Of a DNA stretch of 64,000 nucleotides, positions 1 through 8,508 are shown piece after piece. Position 1 is the first letter of the stretch. The number at the start of each line of letters is the position of its first letter. The translations under genes and the position numbers were made by a program. The stretch is from CAWDDG01 sp963801065. GTDB lineage: Bacteria > Actinomycetota > Actinomycetes > Jiangellales > Jiangellaceae. The notes under the pieces were generated by a model. It saw nothing but the letters and a program-made list of their open reading frames with translations. It was not told where the DNA came from and made no database searches. Location: positions 530,277-594,276 of the forward strand of contig CAWDDG010000003.1 in the NCBI GenBank assembly GCA_963801065.1, in the 5' to 3' direction.

Positions 1-80
1 GCCGTGTAGACGTCGATCTCGCCGGCCACCTCGACGACGGTCCGCCCGCTCTCAGCGCGGGTCGACAACGACAAGTCCAC
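1..80 (-). CDS. bldG: BldG-type anti-sigma-factor antagonist (5' end only, runs off left edge)
   Basis: Reading the minus strand from the GTG at 80-78 gives 26 residues beginning V-D-L-S-L-S-T-R and including the stretch TVVEVAGEIDVYTA. This is the N-terminal beta strand and the conserved GEIDVYT segment of STAS-domain anti-anti-sigma proteins of the BldG/SpoIIAA type. A GGGAGG ribosome-binding site lies 5 nt before the start (complement of 86-91). In the family, the phosphorylatable Ser lies further on, outside the window. In Streptomyces bldG also sits beside a large helicase gene, so the neighbour supports the call. The role inferred from the family is partner switching with an anti-sigma factor in stress or developmental control. 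Only the first quarter of the gene is visible. Confidence 0.85.
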   Translation of the reverse strand, partial: MDLSLSTRAESGRTVVEVAGEIDVYT

Positions 81-193
81 GCGGGCCTCCCGACACGTAG
101 GTGGGCTCGTCGCATTCAACCACGCTTCGCCGGGTCGGGCTCCGCCGCTCCGCTGCGCTCCGTTCCTGCACTTTCCGGTGCGAGAATTTCCGG

Positions 194-2509
194 GTGCCGG
201 CGTCTGACCTTCTCGCGGCTCTCACGGCCGATCCCGGTCGCAGGGAGCGGGTCACCCACGTCGAGGTCGTCCCCGCGCGCGACGGACGAACGGCCGACTG
301 GCCGGAGTGGGTCGACCCCGAGGTTCGGGCCCGGCTCGTCGCGGTCGGCATCCAAGCGCTGTGGACGCATCAGGTCGAGGCCGCCTCACACGCGTGGGCC
401 GGACGCTCGGTGGTCATCGCCACCGGGACGGCGTCGGGCAAGTCACTTGCGTACCTGCTTCCTGCACTGACTGCTGCGCGGCGCGACAGGGGCCGCACGC
501 TCTACCTCTCGCCGACGAAATCGCTCGCCGCCGACCAGCTGCGCGTGATCGACGCGCTGGCGCTGCCGGATGTGGTGGCGGCGACCTACGACGGCGACAC
601 TCCCATCGAGACGCGCGACGTCGCCCGTGCCCACTCGACCTACCTGCTGACCAACCCCGACATGCTGCACCGGTCGATACTCCCGCGGCATGACCGCTGG
701 GTCGCGTTCCTTCGCGCGCTCCGCTTCGTCGTCGTCGACGAGTGCCACGGGTACCGCGGGGTCTTCGGCTCCCATGTCGCACAGGTGGTGCGCCGACTCC
801 GGCGGGTGTGCGCGCTCTACGGCTCGGACCCGGTGTTCGTGCTCGCGTCCGCGACGACGGCGACGCCGGAGACGAGCGGGAGCAGGCTGGTCGGCGCACC
901 CGTCGTCGCCGTCACGTCCGACCAGTCACCGCGCGGCGAGAAGACCTTCGCGCTCTGGCAGCCACCTCTCCTGCCCGGCCGGCGGCGAGGCGCCGGCGAG
1001 AACGGCGCGCCGCTGCGGAGAAGCACAATCGCCGAGACGGCCGACCTGCTGGGCGACCTGGTGATGTCCGGCGCGCGGACGGTGGCATTCGTCCGGTCGC
1101 GACGTGCGGCCGAGACCGTTGCGGCACTGACCCGCACCGCGATCTCCCCGCTGGAACCCTTGCTGGCCGACCGGGTTGCCGCCTACCGGGCCGGATACCT
1201 TCCGTATGAGCGCCGCGCGCTGGAGGCGAAGCTGCAGGCCGGGACGTTGCGCGGGGTTGCCGCGACGAACGCGCTCGAGCTCGGAGTCGACGTGGCAGGC
1301 CTCGACGCCGTGCTCATGGCGGGTTGGCCCGGTACACGCGCCTCGTTGTGGCAGCAGGCAGGGCGAGCGGGTCGCGCCGGCCAGGGTGCGCTCGCCGTTC
1401 TCGTGGCTCGTGACGACCCGCTGGACACCTATCTGGTCAACCACCCGGCAGCGATCTTCGGGCATCCGGTCGAGACGACCGTGCTCGACCCGGACAACCC
1501 CTACGTGCTTGCGCCCCACCTGTGCGCCGCTGCCGCCGAGTCTCCGCTGACCGACGACGACGTGACGCTGTTCGGACCGTCGGCGCCCCAGGTGCTGGCA
1601 TCCCTGACCGATCGCCGCCTGCTTCGCCGACGGGAGTCGGGGTGGTACTGGACCCGCCACGACAGAGCGGCGGACCTGGTCGACCTGCGCGGAGCAGGGG
1701 GGCCGGCAATCCGCCTGGTCGAGGTCGCGACCGGCCGGCTGCTCGGAACCGTCGATCCGGCCCGCGCGCACGCGACCGTGCACGCCGGCGCGGTCTACGT
1801 CCACCAGGGCGAGACGTATGTCGTCGGGGAGCTCGATCTCGGCGAAGGGGTGGCCGTCGTGCGGGCGGACCAGCCCGACTACACGACGACGGCGCGTGAC
1901 GTCACCGAGCTGCGCGTCCTGGACGAGGATCGCTCGGTCACTTGGGGCGCCGCGCGGCTGGTGTTCGGCAGCGTCGAGGTGTCGAGCCAGGTCGTGTCGT
2001 TCCTCAAACGGCGGTTCGGCACCGGCGAGGTGCTCGGTGAGGAGCCGCTCGACCTGCCGCCTCGTCACCTGCGTACTCGGGCTGTGTGGTGGACGCTGCC
2101 GGACGAGCGCCTGCATGCTGCCGGTGTCACCGCGGCGGGGGCACCGGGCGCGGCACACGCGGCCGAGCACGCAGCCATCGGCATGCTCCCTCTCGTCGCC
2201 ACATGTGATCGCTGGGACATCGGCGGCATGTCCACCGCCAGGCACCCCGACACCGAGTTGCTCACAGTGTTCGTCCACGACGGACACCCGGGCGGCGCCG
2301 GGTTCGCGGAGCGCGGGTACGACGCGGCAGCCTCGTGGCTGCGCGCGACCTGCGAGGCGATTGCGGCCTGTCCCTGCAGCGGAGGGTGCCCTTCGTGCGT
2401 ACAGTCACCGAAGTGCGGGAACGGTAATGATCCCCTGGACAAGGCCGGGGCGGTGCGGATTCTGAACGCGGTTCTCGCAGAGGCGCCGGCCGGACCGGCC
2501 GACCGATGA
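194..2509 (+). CDS. DEAD/DEAH-box helicase with C-terminal DUF1998-type Cys region
   Basis: Superfamily 2 helicase of about 771 aa. Visible motifs are the Walker A variant ATGTASGKS, motif II DECH inside VVVDECHGYRG, SAT-like ASATT, and motif VI QQAGRAGRAGQ. The C-terminus carries four clustered cysteines (CPCSGGCPSC then CGNGNDPLD), the metal-binding part of the DUF1998/MrfA-YprA family, whose members act in DNA repair. The frame stays open upstream to 101, but the extra residues are Arg/Ser-rich and unlike the family. GTG at 194 (V-P-A-S-D-L-L) gives a normal N-terminus. It is divergent from bldG across 113 bp, which must hold both promoters. The helicase-Tad linkage is conserved in actinobacteria. 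Confidence 0.9.
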   Translation: MPASDLLAALTADPGRRERVTHVEVVPARDGRTADWPEWVDPEVRARLVAVGIQALWTHQVEAASHAWAGRSVVIATGTASGKSLAYLLPALTAARRDRGRTLYLSPTKSLAADQLRVIDALALPDVVAATYDGDTPIETRDVARAHSTYLLTNPDMLHRSILPRHDRWVAFLRALRFVVVDECHGYRGVFGSHVAQVVRRLRRVCALYGSDPVFVLASATTATPETSGSRLVGAPVVAVTSDQSPRGEKTFALWQPPLLPGRRRGAGENGAPLRRSTIAETADLLGDLVMSGARTVAFVRSRRAAETVAALTRTAISPLEPLLADRVAAYRAGYLPYERRALEAKLQAGTLRGVAATNALELGVDVAGLDAVLMAGWPGTRASLWQQAGRAGRAGQGALAVLVARDDPLDTYLVNHPAAIFGHPVETTVLDPDNPYVLAPHLCAAAAESPLTDDDVTLFGPSAPQVLASLTDRRLLRRRESGWYWTRHDRAADLVDLRGAGGPAIRLVEVATGRLLGTVDPARAHATVHAGAVYVHQGETYVVGELDLGEGVAVVRADQPDYTTTARDVTELRVLDEDRSVTWGAARLVFGSVEVSSQVVSFLKRRFGTGEVLGEEPLDLPPRHLRTRAVWWTLPDERLHAAGVTAAGAPGAAHAAEHAAIGMLPLVATCDRWDIGGMSTARHPDTELLTVFVHDGHPGGAGFAERGYDAAASWLRATCEAIAACPCSGGCPSCVQSPKCGNGNDPLDKAGAVRILNAVLAEAPAGPADR

Positions 2510-2531
2510 AGCGTGTGCGGAGGAGACCGCC

Positions 2532-2945
2532 ATGACCGTGATCGCTTTGTTCCTTCTCGCCGTCGTGATCTTCATGGTCGTCGCCGCAGTGACGGGCAGC
2601 GCCGACGCTGTGACCATCGACGTGTTCGACGTGAGCATCGACACCACCGTGACCGAGGTGTTCCTCGCCGGCGTGGTCACCGGCCTGATCGCGCTGGCCG
2701 GCCTCGTGCTGCTCCGGATCGCGCTGCGCCGCTCGCGGCAGCGGCGTCAGGAGATGCGCGAGCTGCGCCGTAGGGCAGAGCTCGCGCGTGCTACCGGTGA
2801 CACGGCCGCAGGCCAGGACGCCACGGCCGACGGGCCGCTTGTCGACGGTGACCGGGATGTCGATACGGCAGGGCGCTACCGGGCCGAGCCCGAGACGACG
2901 CCCACCGACGCCGTGGAACGACCTCCCGAGTCCCGCCGCGACTAG
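2532..2945 (+). CDS. Small two-helix membrane protein, LapA-like
   Basis: 137 aa. Two hydrophobic helices are visible, at about residues 2-22 and 42-63, followed by a strongly charged Arg-rich segment (RRSRQRRQEMRELRRR) and an acidic, Pro/Asp-rich tail without hydrophobic character. This layout matches LapA/YciS-like small inner-membrane proteins (DUF1049), but sequence identity to that family cannot be tested here. A GGAG ribosome-binding site precedes the ATG at 2532. It lies 22 bp after the helicase and could be cotranscribed with it. The function is unknown. Confidence 0.7.
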   Translation: MTVIALFLLAVVIFMVVAAVTGSADAVTIDVFDVSIDTTVTEVFLAGVVTGLIALAGLVLLRIALRRSRQRRQEMRELRRRAELARATGDTAAGQDATADGPLVDGDRDVDTAGRYRAEPETTPTDAVERPPESRRD

Positions 2946-3134
2946 GAGCCCCTTCGGTCGCAGACGAATGCGCTCGCATCCTGATGCTGCGACCCGCGCG
3001 GGCGCGCGAACTCACGCCGGCCAGGCGTACAGAGCGGCTCCGATGGTCGAACCTGCGGGGGCTGACTGTCGACGACGTGAGCCGACCGAGGTGACCCTGG
3101 CTTATTGCGCGGCGTGACCGGAAGGGCTGGCAGG

Positions 3135-4022
3135 GTGAGCCAGGTGACCAGGCTCGACGCGGTTCCGGCGCCCGGCCTGGTCCTGCTCGGAATCGTGTCG
3201 GTCCAGGTCGGGGCCGGATTCGCCAAGAACCTGTTCGACGAACTACCGCCGAGCGCTGTCGTGACCCTTCGACTCGCGACGTCGATGATCGTCCTGGTGT
3301 TCGTGACCCGGAAGGTTCTGGGCGCGTCGGCACGGCTGTGGACGAAGGGGGATCTCGCCGTGGCGGCAGCCTTCGGGGTGTCACTGGCGACGATGAACTT
3401 CTCGATCTACCAGTCCTTCGCCCGGATCCCGCTGGGGATCGCGGTCACGATCGAGTTCCTCGGACCGCTGGGCGTGGCGGTGGCGTTCTCCAGGCGGTGG
3501 ATCGACGTCATCTGGGTGCTGCTCGCGGGCGGAGGCGTGCTGCTGCTGATGCGAGGCGACTCGGGCAGCCTGAACATGGTGGGCGTGGCCTTCGCGCTGC
3601 TCGCCGGAGCGGCCTGGGCCGCGTACATCATGCTCAGCGCTGCGACCGGACGTCGTTTCCCGGGCTCTTCCGGGCTGGCGCTGGCCAGCGTGGTCGGCAC
3701 GCTGCTGGTGCTCCCGGTCGGGCTGAGTACCGGAGGTACGGCGCTGCTGCGGCCCGACGTGCTGGCGCTCGGCGCCGGAATCGGGCTGCTGTCGTCGGTG
3801 ATCCCGTACACCCTCGAGCTCGAGGCCTTGCGCCGGTTGCCCGCGAAGCTGTTCGGCATCTTGATGAGCCTGGAGCCCGCCGTTGCGGCGCTGGTCGGCT
3901 TCGTGATCGTCGGCGAGGTGTTGCAGGCGCGCGAGTGGACGGCGATCGGCTGCGTGGTCGTCGCCTGCCTCGGAGCCACGCGAACTCAGGGCACGGCATC
4001 GCCCGAGGCACCCGAGGCGTGA
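3135..4022 (+). CDS. EamA-family (RhtA-like) inner-membrane exporter
   Basis: About 295 aa with ten predicted hydrophobic helices in two EamA repeats. The stretches QVGAGFAKNLFDELPPSAVV, FLGPLGVAVAFSRRW and LSSVIPYTLELEALRRLPAK are typical of the RhtA-type subgroup of drug/metabolite transporters, which export threonine/homoserine or related metabolites. The substrate here is an inference. The frame is open from a TTG at 3105. GTG at 3135 or 3144 is more likely because the upstream residues are not hydrophobic. The gene stands alone and converges on the Tad operon, with only 38 bp between the stops. Confidence 0.82.
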   Translation: MSQVTRLDAVPAPGLVLLGIVSVQVGAGFAKNLFDELPPSAVVTLRLATSMIVLVFVTRKVLGASARLWTKGDLAVAAAFGVSLATMNFSIYQSFARIPLGIAVTIEFLGPLGVAVAFSRRWIDVIWVLLAGGGVLLLMRGDSGSLNMVGVAFALLAGAAWAAYIMLSAATGRRFPGSSGLALASVVGTLLVLPVGLSTGGTALLRPDVLALGAGIGLLSSVIPYTLELEALRRLPAKLFGILMSLEPAVAALVGFVIVGEVLQAREWTAIGCVVVACLGATRTQGTASPEAPEA

Positions 4023-4060
4023 CCCGGCGGTTCCGCTGCGGTCAGTTCCGCGACCTCGGA

Positions 4061-4900
4061 TCAGCCGACCTCAAGATCTAGGAACGCGGCCGGATCGCGT
4101 GGGACGCCGCCGATCCGCACTTCGAAGTGCAGGTGTGGGCCCGTGGCGTTGCCCGTGGATCCGACCGTGCCGAGCTGCTGCGCCTGTCCGACCATGTCGC
4201 CCGGATCGACGACGATGCGTGACAGATGTGCGTAGTACGTCACGACCCCGCCGTGGTCGACGGTGACCAGGTTGCCGTATCGCCCGTCCGGACCGGCGTC
4301 ACGGACCCGGCCACGCGCGGCAGCCACGACGGGGGTGCCGGTCCGCGCAGCGAAGTCGAGCCCGGTGTGGCGGCCGCTCGACCACGCAGGACCTGCGTCG
4401 CCGAATCCGGCGGTGATGCGGTAGCGGCCGGCGATAGGCATGCCCCATTCGGGGACGAGCGGCATCCCCACCCCTGCGCGCCCGCCCGGGTTTGCACTGG
4501 CGCGGCTGCCGAGCGCTTCGGGGACCGGACCCGCTCTGGCGCGGCGCAGGGGGTCGGTGAGCCACGTCGTCGGTCCCATCACGTCCGCCTCGACTGCGAC
4601 TTCGACCTCTGACCCATCGGCCTCGCACGTCCGCATGACGCCGCCGTTGGCCTCGGCCACGGTACGCGCGGCGGTGCACGGCGAGCCGGCGCCGAGCTGA
4701 AGCTGCCCGGCAGCGGCCAGCGCCGCCAGGTCGGCGGCAGCAGCGGCCCGATGTCGAGCCAGGTATCCGCTGCCGAGCGCCGCAACCCCGAGCAGCGCTG
4801 TGAGCACGATCATGACCGCGCAGAGCACCAGGACCGAGCCGGCGCCGCGCTCGTCCTGCCCTCGTCGGGACGTCCGGCCACAATCCGGCGTCGGGATCAC
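4061..4900 (-). CDS. TadE-like secretion-neighbourhood protein fused to an M23 (LytM) peptidase
   Basis: 279 aa. The N-terminal 115 residues hold an RRGQDERGAGSVLVLCAVM entry followed by a membrane helix and an Ala-rich segment. This is the pattern of the short TadE-like proteins that end actinobacterial helicase/Tad loci. From about residue 150 the protein continues as a complete M23 metallopeptidase: H178-TGLD182, H225 in TYYAH, and the zinc motif H256-L-H258 in GPHLHFEVR. Such neighbourhood proteins are normally only 100-130 aa, so this is a domain fusion. The start is a GTG at 4900 overlapping the tadE stop (GTGA). A membrane-anchored outward-facing endopeptidase could open peptidoglycan for the pilus; that is inference. 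Confidence 0.85.
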   Translation of the reverse strand: MIPTPDCGRTSRRGQDERGAGSVLVLCAVMIVLTALLGVAALGSGYLARHRAAAAADLAALAAAGQLQLGAGSPCTAARTVAEANGGVMRTCEADGSEVEVAVEADVMGPTTWLTDPLRRARAGPVPEALGSRASANPGGRAGVGMPLVPEWGMPIAGRYRITAGFGDAGPAWSSGRHTGLDFAARTGTPVVAAARGRVRDAGPDGRYGNLVTVDHGGVVTYYAHLSRIVVDPGDMVGQAQQLGTVGSTGNATGPHLHFEVRIGGVPRDPAAFLDLEVG

Positions 4901-5301
4901 GGCTCCTCCAGCACGGCGGCAGCCGTCGCCCGTACGGTCGGGGCCGGCACCCGGTCGCCGAAAGGCACGGGGACGGGCACCCGGGCCGTGACCTCGACGG
5001 TGACGAGATCGCCCTCGACCCGGACCCGCACGCGCGCGCCGTCCGGCGCCACCGCCTCCGCGACGTCGGTGACCGCCGACGGCTCGTCTCCCCGCGCGGC
5101 CGCGCGAGCAGCCTCGCGGGCGGCGTCAGCGCACCGAAGCTGTGCCAGCGCGATCGAGACGACCCACACGGCGCCGATCACGACCACCACCAGGGCGGGC
5201 AACGCGGCCGCGATCTCCGCCGTGACCGCGCCACGCGTCGGGTCGCCCCGGGCCGGGCGCCGGCGGGGATGGCCCCGCCGGCGCGACATGGCCCTGCTCA
5301 T
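4897..5301 (-). CDS. TadE-like pilus-assembly minor pilin
   Basis: About 134 aa. After a basic N-terminus comes GAVTAEIAAALPALVVVV, the class III prepilin-like motif (Gly before a hydrophobic helix with Glu at +5) of TadE/TadF proteins, and then REAARAAARGD, the usual segment after the helix. The rest is a small beta-rich domain. The ATG at 5301 overlaps the stop of the upstream pilin (ATGA), and the stop overlaps the start of the TadE/M23 fusion (GTGA), so the three genes are translationally coupled. A second in-frame ATG lies at 5289. The inferred role is as a pseudopilin of the Tad/Flp secretion machine. Confidence 0.85.
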   Translation of the reverse strand: MSRAMSRRRGHPRRRPARGDPTRGAVTAEIAAALPALVVVVIGAVWVVSIALAQLRCADAAREAARAAARGDEPSAVTDVAEAVAPDGARVRVRVEGDLVTVEVTARVPVPVPFGDRVPAPTVRATAAAVLEEP

Positions 5302-5477
5302 CCGAGGACGCCGAAGGCGCGACGCACGAGATCGGTGAGCAGCCCCATCACCGTGTCGCTCGTCAGCAGCTTGTAGAGAATGCCCCCGAATCCGCAGGCA
5401 GCGACGGTGCCCACCGCGTACTCGGCGGTGGTCATCCCACGCTCGCTGCGACGGACGACGGCGACGACCTTGGCCAT
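5298..5477 (-). CDS. DUF4244 Flp-type pilin-like peptide
   Basis: 59 aa. The sequence includes RSERGMTTAEYAVGTVAACG, which matches DUF4244 proteins of actinobacterial Tad loci: Gly-Met followed by a TTAEYAVG helix start with Glu at +5 is the prepilin-peptidase recognition pattern of Flp pilins. A perfect AGGAGG lies 8 nt before the ATG at 5477, the strongest ribosome-binding site of the operon and consistent with a highly made structural subunit. The frame is open further upstream but those residues are Arg-rich nonsense. It is probably the major pilus subunit, cleaved by a prepilin peptidase encoded elsewhere; no peptidase gene is visible here. Confidence 0.88.
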   Translation of the reverse strand: MAKVVAVVRRSERGMTTAEYAVGTVAACGFGGILYKLLTSDTVMGLLTDLVRRAFGVLG

Positions 5478-5632
5478 GGAAACCTCCTGGAAGCCGGCAG
5501 CCGGCCGGTACGGATCCCGCGACGGCGGGCTGCGCTCCAGGCTCGTCAGGGGACGGCGTCCGACCCAGCACGGATGTCTCTGCTGGGGACGAAACCGTCG
5601 TCGCCGCCGTCCCTGTGGACAGTGGGCAGGGA

Positions 5633-6409
5633 TCAGGGGAGCAGCGGACCAGCCGTGACGACGATTGGGACGATGCCGACCAGCACGAACGCCGGCAGGA
5701 AGCACAGTCCCAGCGGTGCGGCCGCCTTGGCTCCCAGCGAACGGGCGCGCGCTTCAGCAGCCCACCGGGCGGCGTCCCGCGCGTCGTGGGCGACGCGTTC
5801 AAGGGACGCAACCGGCGACGCTCCCCGGGTCACCGCACCCGCGAGAGCGCGCGCCAGCGGACGCAACGCCGGTTCGGACGCGAGACCCATCCATGCCGAT
5901 GACGGCTCGATGCCGACCCTGGCCGAGGCTGCCGCGGCCTTCAACGCCGCACCCAGCGGTCCGCCGACGGCAAGCCCGACCGCCTCGACCGCCGTGACCG
6001 GTGGACTCCCGGCGGCCAGAGCGGCTGCCAACAGGTCGGCGACCAACGGCAGCGTTCGTGCCGTCCGCTCCCTGGCCCGCGCGACGTCGGCGGGCTCGAG
6101 GCGGCCGAGACCGACCCACGCCGCCGCGCCGAGGGCCGGCCCGGCTACCAGCCCGATCGACCCGCCCAGCAGCCAGGCGCCACACACCCCGGCCAAGGAG
6201 GCCGCCGCGACCCGGGCCCACGCGCCCGAGAGCAACCCGGCACCCTGCCGGCGCGACGGCCGACCGTCTGGACCGGCGCCCCCGGAACGAGCGCCGGCGG
6301 TGCGAGTGACCTGTAGCCGTCGGAGCCGGACCGAGGCCGACGACGGCCCGAGCGCGACTGCGACGGCCGATGCAGCAAGCAATGGACCCACCAGATCCGA
6401 AGCGGGCAC
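5633..6409 (-). CDS. tadC: TadC-like type II secretion F-family membrane protein
   Basis: 258 aa, GTG start at 6409 preceded by GGAGGTGGA. An N-terminal hydrophobic segment, a helix pair around residues 75-105, the cytoplasmic T2SSF domain (RTLPLVADLLAAALAAGSPP, then PLARALAGAVTRGASP) and a C-terminal helix (PAFVLVGIVPIVV) are all visible. T2SSF proteins form the inner-membrane platform of Tad pili together with TadB. It lies 36 bp downstream of tadB in the same operon. The N-terminal part is short and degenerate, as usual in actinobacterial TadC. Confidence 0.88.
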   Translation of the reverse strand: MPASDLVGPLLAASAVAVALGPSSASVRLRRLQVTRTAGARSGGAGPDGRPSRRQGAGLLSGAWARVAAASLAGVCGAWLLGGSIGLVAGPALGAAAWVGLGRLEPADVARARERTARTLPLVADLLAAALAAGSPPVTAVEAVGLAVGGPLGAALKAAAASARVGIEPSSAWMGLASEPALRPLARALAGAVTRGASPVASLERVAHDARDAARWAAEARARSLGAKAAAPLGLCFLPAFVLVGIVPIVVTAGPLLP

Positions 6410-6445
6410 GATCCACCTCCGCGTGATCCGTCGCGTCGACGAGAC

Positions 6446-7333
6446 TCACGACGCTCCGGCCGCTGGCCCGTGGTCCCATGACGACGCCACCGCCGATCGA
6501 GCGAGCCGATCGATCCACCACAGGCCCGCACCGACCAGCGCCCCGGCCGCGCACAGGCAGGCCAGGCCGTAGGACGAGCCGGTCAGGAACTCCACCGGGG
6601 CACCGCCTCCGCCGGAGAGCATCAGGAGCGTGCCGACCGGAAGAATGGCAAGGAGCCGCGACGTTGCGCGCACCATCGCCAACTGCGCGTCGGCCTCGCG
6701 GCGCGCTGCAGCCTCGGACCGCAGCGAGTCGGCCACAGCGACGAGGACCTGCGACAGCGCGGCGCCGGTCCGCTCCGACACGTCCCAGCCCGCGGCCACG
6801 GCATCGAGAGCAGCGGCACCGGGGCGCTGCGCCCCCTCGCGCAGTGCCGCAACAATGTCGGCGCCTACGGCCGCGCCGCCAGCGACAGGCCCCAGCAGGT
6901 CAGGCCATTCGACCGACGCAGCCTCGAGGGCCTTACGCGGCGGGACACCGGCCCGCAGGTCGGCTGAGAGTGCGAGGCAGGCGTCGACCACGTCCGACTC
7001 CCGGCGCTGTCTCCGACGCGCCGAGGACCGACGCGCGCGGAGCCCGAACAGGAGAGCCAGCGCTCCCGCGACCACCACGCCCACGACGGGTCCGGCGAGG
7101 GCCGCTGCGCCGACGGCGGCCGCCACGGCGAGGAGCGCCCGTATGCGCCCGAGCCTCACCTCGCCGGCCGGCAGTCGGGCACCGCCGCGTCGGCTCCGGC
7201 GATCCTCGGCCGGGTCGCCCACCAGTGGGCCAGGGCCTCGGCCGCCGCTGAGCCGCGTTCGCAGCAGGTCTGGCCGACCGCCGGCCAACAGTGCCGCCGA
7301 CAGCCCGGCAAGGGCGACCGCGAGCACCGTCAT
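6446..7333 (-). CDS. tadB: TadB-like type II secretion F-family membrane protein
   Basis: About 295 aa from the ATG at 7333, which overlaps the tadA stop (ATGA). Upstream in-frame residues are Arg/Gly-rich and belong to the antisense of tadA, so they are excluded. Hydrophobic helices lie at residues 2-18 and 70-92 and near the C-terminus. The T2SSF domain shows ACLALSADLRAGVPPRKALE and SERTGAALSQVLVAVADSLR. With TadC it would form the inner-membrane platform through which the TadA ATPase drives pilus assembly. Confidence 0.88.
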   Translation of the reverse strand: MTVLAVALAGLSAALLAGGRPDLLRTRLSGGRGPGPLVGDPAEDRRSRRGGARLPAGEVRLGRIRALLAVAAAVGAAALAGPVVGVVVAGALALLFGLRARRSSARRRQRRESDVVDACLALSADLRAGVPPRKALEAASVEWPDLLGPVAGGAAVGADIVAALREGAQRPGAAALDAVAAGWDVSERTGAALSQVLVAVADSLRSEAAARREADAQLAMVRATSRLLAILPVGTLLMLSGGGGAPVEFLTGSSYGLACLCAAGALVGAGLWWIDRLARSAVASSWDHGPAAGAS

Positions 7334-8508
7334 GTATCTCCTCGCCGTCGTGCGACGAGTGCTTCGAATGCCGTCGCGGCCGGGCCGGCCTGAACCTCGC
7401 CGCCCCGAAGGACGCGCATGGCCCCGACGCTCACCAGATCGCCTGTGCCCGATCTGGACAGGAGATTGACCTCCGCGAGCCGGCGCGGCCCGGCCGGCTC
7501 CCGGACGAGATGGAGGATGACGTCGAGCGCAGCGGCGGCCTGCGCATGAACCGCCTCGCGACCGAGCCCCGCCGCCACACCCAGAGCCTCGAGTCGTGCC
7601 GGCACGTCGGCCGCGGAGTTGGCGTGCAGCGTGCCGCAACCACCGTCGTGGCCCGTATTCAGCGCGGCCAGCATGTCGACCACTTCGGCGCCACGGACCT
7701 CGCCGACCACGAGCCGGTCCGGCCGCATCCGCATTGCGTGCCGGACGAGGTCGTCGAGACCGACGCGCCCCGCACCCTCGACGTTCGGTGCCCTGGCCTC
7801 GAGTCTCACCACATGCGGGTGGTCGGGGCACAGCTCGCCCGAGTCCTCGACGAGGACGATGCGCTCGCTCGGTTCGACGAGGCCCAGCAGCGCGCCGAGC
7901 ACGGTCGTCTTACCACTACCGGTGCCACCCGTGACGAGGAATGCGAGCCGGGCACGTACCAGCGCGCAGAGCACGGGGGCCAATTCCGGTGGAATGCTGC
8001 CACAGGCCACGAGATCGTCCAGCCCGAACGTGCGGCGGGCCGGCACGCGAAACGAGACCAGCGTCCCGAAGGGGGAGATCGGCGGCAGTACGGCGTGCAG
8101 CCGGACTCCCCCAGGCAGGCGGGCGTCGACGTAGGGAACGGCCTCGTCGAGGCGACGGCCTGCGGCAGCGGCTAACCGCTGGGCGAGCCTGCGGACGGCA
8201 GCTTCGTCGCGCAGCCGTACAGGTGAGCGCTCCAGGCCGCGGCCCCGGTCGACCCATACCGAGTCTGGGGCATTGACGAGCACGTCGGTCACGCCTGGCT
8301 CACGAAGCAGCGCGTCGAGCGGACCGGCCCCGGCGATCTCGGCCCTCAGCAGCTCGGTCACCTCCAGGACGGCCGCGTCGCCGAGGACGGTGCCCTCGTT
8401 CCGCAGCGCGGCGGCCACCCGGGCCGGGCTCGGAACACCCGGCTCCATGGCCAGGGACGACCGCACCCGTTCGACCAGACCCAGGTCGATGCCGGTGGCC
8501 GAGCTCAT
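7330..8508 (-). CDS. tadA: TadA-type pilus assembly ATPase (GspE/VirB11 family)
   Basis: 392 aa. Visible are the N-terminal domain with ITDVLVNAP-like text (VTDVLVNAPDSVWVDRG), Walker A GGTGSGKTT, the Asp box region LVEDSGELCPDHPHVV, Walker B RLVVGEVRGAE and the His box GGCGTLHANS. These define the secretion ATPases of Tad/Flp systems, which power both assembly and retraction. The ATG at 8508 overlaps the stop of the upstream ssd-like gene (ATGA), and the stop overlaps tadB, so the three are coupled. Length is normal for the family. Confidence 0.93.
   Translation of the reverse strand: MSSATGIDLGLVERVRSSLAMEPGVPSPARVAAALRNEGTVLGDAAVLEVTELLRAEIAGAGPLDALLREPGVTDVLVNAPDSVWVDRGRGLERSPVRLRDEAAVRRLAQRLAAAAGRRLDEAVPYVDARLPGGVRLHAVLPPISPFGTLVSFRVPARRTFGLDDLVACGSIPPELAPVLCALVRARLAFLVTGGTGSGKTTVLGALLGLVEPSERIVLVEDSGELCPDHPHVVRLEARAPNVEGAGRVGLDDLVRHAMRMRPDRLVVGEVRGAEVVDMLAALNTGHDGGCGTLHANSAADVPARLEALGVAAGLGREAVHAQAAAALDVILHLVREPAGPRRLAEVNLLSRSGTGDLVSVGAMRVLRGGEVQAGPAATAFEALVARRRGDT

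Noticed and set aside
926..2287. A 453-codon minus-strand frame opposite the helicase
   Set aside because: No ribosome-binding site, no recognisable domain, and the composition is that of antisense high-GC DNA. The helicase on the other strand has all its motifs.
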